Below, in pieces: positions 59,606-64,000 of a stretch of DNA of 64,000 nucleotides; the first letter of the stretch is position 1, and each line of letters opens with the position of its first letter. A program made the translations under genes and the position numbers. The DNA is taken from assembly GCF_030227115.1 (NCBI RefSeq), contig NZ_JASSUA010000001.1:2356001-2420000 (forward strand), written 5' to 3'. This DNA comes from Marinobacter sp. SS13-12 (lineage in GTDB: Bacteria > Pseudomonadota > Gammaproteobacteria > Pseudomonadales > Oleiphilaceae). The notes under the pieces are model-generated. The model worked only from the letters and a program-made list of their open reading frames with translations. It had not been told where the DNA came from and made no database searches.

Positions 59606-61327
59606 TCAGGCGGTTACGGCGGGTTCCGGGTGGAAGAGGCAATACAGATTGCGACCCTCCCGTTTGGCGCGGTACATGGCAATGTCGGCGGCCTGCATCA
59701 GCTCATTGGCGCTGGTGCCATCCTCTGGATAGAGACTGACCCCGATGCTGGCACCGACGGTTACCTGCTCGCCACCCACATGATAGGGCTGGCTTGCAAT
59801 TCCCAGGAGACGGCGGGCGACATGGTGCACGTCGTCGACATGGTTCATCTCCGGCAACAGGACAATGAATTCGTCACCGCCCAGCCTGGCAAGGGTATCG
59901 TCTTCACGCAGGCAACCCTGAACCCGGTGAGTGAACTGCAGAAGCAGTTCGTCACCGGTAGCATGGCCCAGGGTATCGTTGACCTGCTTGAAATGGTCCA
60001 GGTCCATGAACATGACGGCCAACAGCATCTCCTTGCGGTGCGCGTGACGGATGGCATGTTCCAGCCGGTCTTCGAGCAGACGCCGGTTGGGCACACCTGT
60101 AAGTGCATCGTAGTACGCCAGCTGTCGGATCTGTTCCTCATTCCTGCGGTGCTGGGTAATATCGGTGAAAAGCCCGGCGTAATGGGTGGTCTCGCCATCG
60201 TCGTTAGTAATCGCCGTGATGGTCAGCAGTTCCAGGTAGAGTTCACCGGTTTTGCGACGGTTCCAGATTTCGCCGCGCCAGTAGCCGTCGGTTGTGAGCG
60301 AGTGCCACATCCGTTGGTAAAAGTCTGCATCATGGCGGCCGGACGACAGGATTTCTGGCGTCTTCCCTATGACCTCTTCGGGTGAATAGCCGGTGAGCTG
60401 GGTAAAGGCGGGATTCACGAACTCGATGGTGACATTGGCGTCCGTAACCATAATGCCCTCAAACGAAGACTCAATAACCCGCTCCGCCAGCTGTAATGTC
60501 CTGCGGGACCTGGCCAGTGCCTGATCCCGTTGTTCCAGGGCAGTGCGCAAGTCCTCCAGATACATCCGCTCCGCCCCGGAGAGCATGTCGTGGTAGCCGA
60601 TCAGCCCGATGACATCGCCATTGCTGCCCGTGACTGCAAGATGTCGGATGTGCTTTTCCAGCAGCAAATCCCTGGCATGGATCAATGGCTCTGTTTCGTG
60701 CACGGAAAGCAGGGGTTGGGTGGCAAGCTGTGACGCGGGACTGTTGCCCACGTGACGGGCGATAAAGCGGACAATATCGCGCTCGGTTAGTATTCCCAGC
60801 CCCTTGTCGCATTTCACCACAACAGCATCGGTATGCTGGCTGTGCATCTGGCGGGCCACGGCCGATACGGGCATGGTGCCATCAACGACAACCGCCGGAC
60901 GCGGGATGACGGCCTTGACTTCCCTCAGTCGCAAATAAGGCTCAAGGCCCTGGTTGAGGGCCATATCGGTCTGGGAGAGGATGCCAATGGGACAGTCCTC
61001 GTCATCTACTACAAGAAAATGCCGGCGGCCCTGTTCACGAAACTCAACGGCTGCCGCTCCTATTTCCATGGAATGCGGTAGAGTGGCAACCGGTGCGCTC
61101 ATTACTGATGCCACGGGCTGTTGCAGGATGGCAGAGTCTGAAAAGTCCACGGCCAATGCATCATGTTCCGTCCAGATGCCGGCAACCCGACCACCCTCAA
61201 CGACCAGAATGGAGCTTACCGCCTGATCCGCCATACGTGCTGCAGCCTGCGCAATGGTGGTATCCGGTGCACACTGGAGCAGCATGCCGCTATGCATGAT
61301 GCGGGAAATGGGAAATTGCGGCCCCAT
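59606..61327 (-). CDS. Diguanylate cyclase with four CBS domains and a PAS domain
   Basis: 573 residues, soluble. Four CBS motifs lie in about residues 1-285 (for example SSILVVEGGRVAGIWTEHDA and RHLAVTGSNGDVIGLIGYHD), then a PAS domain near 305-425 (ESSFEGIMVTDANVTIEFVN), then a GGDEF domain with an intact GGDEF motif in ARLGGDEFIVLLPE. An RxxD (REDD) lies five residues before GGDEF and would form the product-inhibition site. No EAL domain. ATG 61327 is chosen because AAGGAGA lies 6 nt upstream. CBS domains often bind adenine nucleotides, so c-di-GMP synthesis may respond to energy state (inference). It is divergent from the DksA-like gene. Confidence 0.9.
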   Translation of the reverse strand: MGPQFPISRIMHSGMLLQCAPDTTIAQAAARMADQAVSSILVVEGGRVAGIWTEHDALAVDFSDSAILQQPVASVMSAPVATLPHSMEIGAAAVEFREQGRRHFLVVDDEDCPIGILSQTDMALNQGLEPYLRLREVKAVIPRPAVVVDGTMPVSAVARQMHSQHTDAVVVKCDKGLGILTERDIVRFIARHVGNSPASQLATQPLLSVHETEPLIHARDLLLEKHIRHLAVTGSNGDVIGLIGYHDMLSGAERMYLEDLRTALEQRDQALARSRRTLQLAERVIESSFEGIMVTDANVTIEFVNPAFTQLTGYSPEEVIGKTPEILSSGRHDADFYQRMWHSLTTDGYWRGEIWNRRKTGELYLELLTITAITNDDGETTHYAGLFTDITQHRRNEEQIRQLAYYDALTGVPNRRLLEDRLEHAIRHAHRKEMLLAVMFMDLDHFKQVNDTLGHATGDELLLQFTHRVQGCLREDDTLARLGGDEFIVLLPEMNHVDDVHHVARRLLGIASQPYHVGGEQVTVGASIGVSLYPEDGTSANELMQAADIAMYRAKREGRNLYCLFHPEPAVTA

Positions 61328-61482
61328 TGAGTCTCCTTGGTTTTCATTTTTTGCAGAGTTGCCTGACGTTATTCTGGACTGGATCAGGTCAGGCAATTTT
61401 GACAAGCGTCAAAGGCCTGTCAGTCATATGCTTTACTGTAGGTGGAATTTATTCGGGGAAATCCCCGGCACAGGAGGTCCAA

Positions 61483-61803
61483 ATGAGCAATCGCAAATCG
61501 GAACTGGAAACCCTTCGCGCTGATCTGAAAGCGCGGCTGGCAAAGTATGAGGCCCATCAGCACCGGCAGGATGGGGCCCTGGAGAAAGACTCGGAAGAAC
61601 AGGCCGTCCAGACCCAGAACGACGAGGTGGTGGATTCTCTGGAAACTGAAACCCGCATTGAACTGGCCCAGATAGAACGTGCCCTGGAGCGGCTGGCCAA
61701 TGGACTGGGGGATGAATGTGAGAGCTGCGGGGAGGAAATAGACCCGCGAAGGTTGCAGGTACTACCCTATACCACGGTATGTGTGAAATGCGCAGACGAA
61801 TGA
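61483..61803 (+). CDS. DksA/TraR-like C4 zinc-finger protein
   Basis: 106 residues: a charged helical N-terminal part and a C-terminal C4 zinc finger with Cys79, Cys82, Cys100 and Cys103 (CESC, 17 residues, CVKC). The family binds RNA polymerase through the secondary channel. It is shorter than DksA (about 150) and resembles short YbiI-like or DksA-like paralogues. AGGAGG lies 5 nt before the ATG. An N-terminal extension to 61327 is rejected since it is hydrophobic and has no ribosome site. It is 20 bp upstream of the SLC13 gene. Confidence 0.85.
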   Translation: MSNRKSELETLRADLKARLAKYEAHQHRQDGALEKDSEEQAVQTQNDEVVDSLETETRIELAQIERALERLANGLGDECESCGEEIDPRRLQVLPYTTVCVKCADE

Positions 61804-61823
61804 TCCGGTAAAAAGGAGGCCTG

Positions 61824-63287
61824 ATGTCAGCAGCTGCCAGTTCCGACAATAAACTCGACGGGCTGCCGAAAAGCAGGGTGATCGGGTTGATTCTGGGGCC
61901 CCTTTTCCTGCTTATGGTGCTGGTCCTCCCGGCCCCGGAAGGGATGGCGTCCGAGGCCTGGGCAGCGCTGGGGCTGATGCTGCTAATGGCAACCTGGTGG
62001 TCCACCGAGGCGATCCCCATTCCCGCCACGGCGCTGATACCGATTGTGCTGATCCCGGCGCTCGGCCTGGGTGGTATCAAGGATGCAACAACACCCTACG
62101 CCAACCCCATCATCTTCCTGTTTCTCGGTGGATTTACGCTTGGCCTGGCAATGCAGCGGTGGAACCTGCACCGACGGATTGCCTTACTGACACTGCGTGG
62201 TGTGGGTGACAAGCCACGGCGCCAGATTGCCGGATTCATGATCGCCACCGCCTTTTTGAGCATGTGGGTCAGCAATACGGCGACATCGATCATGATGCTA
62301 CCCATTGGTCTTTCTGTGATTGCAATGATGGACTCTCCCAACCCCGAGGGCGTTCGTCGCTACGCCACAGCCTTACTGCTGGCTATTGCCTATTCCGCCA
62401 GTATTGGTGGCATTGCCACGCTGATAGGGACTCCACCCAATGCATTACTGGCAGCCTATCTGAGTGAGAATCAGGGTATCTCCGTGGGTTTTGCCCAGTG
62501 GATGCTGCTGGGGGTGCCTGTGTCGCTGGTAATGCTGTCACTGACCTGGTGGTGGCTGACCCGCCAGGATTTCGCGCTGGGTAGTCAGGCCGGCAGTGGC
62601 GACATGATCCGGGACGAGCTAAAAGCCCTTGGCGCCTTGCAGAAAGGGGAAAAGCTGGTGGCGCTGGTATTCGTGGTGACAGCAGCGGCCTGGATCTTCC
62701 GGCCACTGTTGTCTGATGGGCTGATGCCCTGGCTGAGCGACACCGGCATTGCCATCGCGGCGGCCATCGCCATGTTCCTGATTCCGGTAAACCTGAAAGA
62801 GCGCGAATTCGTGCTTGACTGGGAGACCGCCCAGGGGATTCCCTGGGGCGTATTGCTGCTGTTTGGCGGTGGCCTTGCCATGGCAGGAGTGATCAGTAGC
62901 TCCGGCCTGGCAGAGTGGATCGCCGAAAGCCTGTCGGTGGCTGGCCATCTGCCGTTCCTGGTGATGATTGCCCTGGTGGTAGGGGTTATTATTTTCCTTA
63001 CCGAGGTCACCAGCAATACCGCTACGGCGGCGGCATTCCTTCCGTTGCTCGGGGCCCTGGCGATGTCCCAGGAGATGTCGGTTCTGTTACTGACCGTGCC
63101 GGCCGCAATTGCCGCCAGTTGCGCTTTCATGATGCCAGTGGCGACTCCGCCCAACGCCATCGTTTTCTCCAGCGGCCACATGAAGATCCAGGATATGATC
63201 AGGGCGGGTTTCGCCCTGAATCTTCTCGGCATCGTAGTGGTGACGGCGCTCAGCTACCTACTGCTTGGTCTGGTCTTTACCATCTGA
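61824..63287 (+). CDS. SLC13/DASS family sodium:anion symporter
   Basis: 487 residues with about 11 helices. The two family SNT motifs are present in MWVSNTATSIMMLPI near residue 148 and VTSNTATAAAFLPL near 394, each next to a re-entrant hairpin; they form the sodium and anion sites. Substrates in the family include dicarboxylates, citrate and sulfate, and the exact one cannot be assigned. AAGGAGG precedes the ATG. It appears co-transcribed with the DksA-like gene and is convergent with malT. Confidence 0.87.
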   Translation: MSAAASSDNKLDGLPKSRVIGLILGPLFLLMVLVLPAPEGMASEAWAALGLMLLMATWWSTEAIPIPATALIPIVLIPALGLGGIKDATTPYANPIIFLFLGGFTLGLAMQRWNLHRRIALLTLRGVGDKPRRQIAGFMIATAFLSMWVSNTATSIMMLPIGLSVIAMMDSPNPEGVRRYATALLLAIAYSASIGGIATLIGTPPNALLAAYLSENQGISVGFAQWMLLGVPVSLVMLSLTWWWLTRQDFALGSQAGSGDMIRDELKALGALQKGEKLVALVFVVTAAAWIFRPLLSDGLMPWLSDTGIAIAAAIAMFLIPVNLKEREFVLDWETAQGIPWGVLLLFGGGLAMAGVISSSGLAEWIAESLSVAGHLPFLVMIALVVGVIIFLTEVTSNTATAAAFLPLLGALAMSQEMSVLLLTVPAAIAASCAFMMPVATPPNAIVFSSGHMKIQDMIRAGFALNLLGIVVVTALSYLLLGLVFTI

Positions 63288-63313
63288 CCGGGGCTGTTGT
63301 GCGGCCCCGGTTT
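63287..63313 (+). terminator. GC-rich hairpin between the SLC13 gene and malT
   Basis: ACCGGGGC/GCCCCGGT enclose a 9-nt loop and are followed by TT. It begins at the SLC13 stop codon and ends at the malT stop. The T tract is short, so strength is uncertain. Confidence 0.5.
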
Positions 63314-64000
63314 CATTCTCCCTGAATCTTGCTCAACAGGTCCTTGGCCAGCTCGATGGCCTCGGACCTGTGGCTGATATTCTGCTTCTGGTAGAGGCTG
63401 CGGATATGGGTCTTGACCGTGGTCGAGGCCACCTTCAGGTGTTCGGCAATCTGGTCATTGGAAAGGCCGGCATGTATCAGGCTCAGTATCTGCCACTCCC
63501 TGCGGGTCAGCGGTGACGTCCGGATCAGTTCGGGCACGTCCGGTCGATCAATGATGTCCTGAATGATGGCCTCATCAAGCGAAATGCGGATGGCACGGCT
63601 GAAGTCACGTTGCTGCTGCGCCAGCTGGATCAGACGTTCTGCCCGCTGCAATTCCATGCCGTCGATGGCTTCATCGTTGATCAGCGCTTTAAGGATCACA
63701 ATCAGAACCTTGCCCATGCGCAGGAAGCTGCCAACCGCACCGGTCGTGCTGGCCAGCTGGAGCGCCGTCACCATATGCCTGAGGGCGTTCTCCCGATCGT
63801 CGGTCTTCCAGTACAGCAACGACAGTGCAATGTGATTGCGGTTCAGATCGGTTTTCAGCCCGACCTGCTCGGCGACGGTCTGCAAGCCGGACAGCAGTGG
63901 TTGTGCCTTGCTGTAGAGACCAAGGCTCATGTAGGCCCGGGCCCGGTTGCGGCCGTTACACTGGTTGAAGTGGTTGGTGGCGGTGTCAGGATCCACGGGC
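63313..64000 (-). CDS. malT: Maltose regulon activator MalT, C-terminal part (continues past the window)
   Basis: Only about 229 C-terminal residues are inside the window, and the frame stays open to base 64000. The C-terminal LuxR-type HTH (PLTRREWQILSLIHAGLSND onward to STTVKTHIRSLYQKQNISHR) and the preceding VPELIRTSPLT match E. coli MalT closely; upstream TPR-like helices (LNRNHIALSLLYWKTDDREN) fit the MalT sensor domain. E. coli MalT has 901 residues. It is an ATP- and maltotriose-dependent activator binding GGGGA(G/T)GAGG, and such sites precede four transcription units here. Confidence 0.92.
   Translation of the reverse strand, partial: PVDPDTATNHFNQCNGRNRARAYMSLGLYSKAQPLLSGLQTVAEQVGLKTDLNRNHIALSLLYWKTDDRENALRHMVTALQLASTTGAVGSFLRMGKVLIVILKALINDEAIDGMELQRAERLIQLAQQQRDFSRAIRISLDEAIIQDIIDRPDVPELIRTSPLTRREWQILSLIHAGLSNDQIAEHLKVASTTVKTHIRSLYQKQNISHRSEAIELAKDLLSKIQGE

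Noticed and set aside
61327..61482. In-frame extension of the DksA-like gene by 52 residues
   Set aside because: The extra part is hydrophobic, lies in the divergent promoter region and lacks a ribosome site, whereas AGGAGG precedes ATG 61483.

Overview
The window looks like a chromosomal segment of a marine gammaproteobacterium close to Marinobacter. This is inferred from the tig-clpP-clpX-lon-hupB-ppiD order behind a Pro-Arg-His-Leu tRNA cluster, from protein sequences resembling Marinobacter, Halomonas and Pseudomonas, and from moderately high GC. No phage, transposase, rRNA or CRISPR array was seen. About 48 protein genes and four tRNAs are supported.

Layout. 1-7.9 kb: housekeeping genes (lpxH, ppiB, glnS, cysS, glcB, folD). 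8.0-8.6 kb: four tRNAs behind a strong sigma70 promoter. 8.8-17.4 kb: protein quality control and nucleoid block (tig, clpP, clpX, lon, hupB, ppiD). 17.4-22.7 kb: starch uptake and debranching block on the minus strand (lamB, pulA, a small lipoprotein). 22.8-32.7 kb: the Entner-Doudoroff pathway and its regulator (hexR, zwf, pgl, eda, pykA, gap, edd, glk). 32.7-34.2 kb: a nitroreductase and an Fe-S uracil-DNA glycosylase. 34.2-46.8 kb: glycerol catabolism and import (glpD, glpR, glpK, a sigma54 activator, and an ABC importer like rhizobial GlpSTPQV). 46.8-49.1 kb: an orphan periplasmic binding protein and an aldo/keto reductase. 49.1-57.9 kb: lipoprotein alpha-amylase, malEFG, malK and a cytoplasmic alpha-glucosidase. 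58-64 kb: an SSS symporter, a CBS-PAS-GGDEF protein, a DksA/TraR-like zinc protein, an SLC13 symporter, and the C-terminal part of malT, which runs off the right edge.

How the genes fit together. Starch and pullulan would be cut by the lipoprotein amylase and pullulanase, enter through LamB, be imported by MalEFGK, hydrolysed to glucose by the GH13 alpha-glucosidase, phosphorylated by Glk and sent through Zwf, Pgl, Edd and Eda to pyruvate and triose phosphate. Four MalT-box-like sites precede lamB, the amylase, malE and the alpha-glucosidase, and malT lies at the edge. HexR-like sites lie in the hexR/zwf and gap/edd divergent regions. Glycerol would enter by the ABC importer and be processed by GlpK and GlpD.

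Most notable non-coding signal: between eda and pykA there is a roughly 390-bp nested mirror arrangement. Two outer hairpins share an almost identical 54-nt loop (51 of 54 positions) but have mostly different, perfectly self-complementary stems. They flank an inverted pair of REP-like palindromes. I do not recognise this hairpin family.
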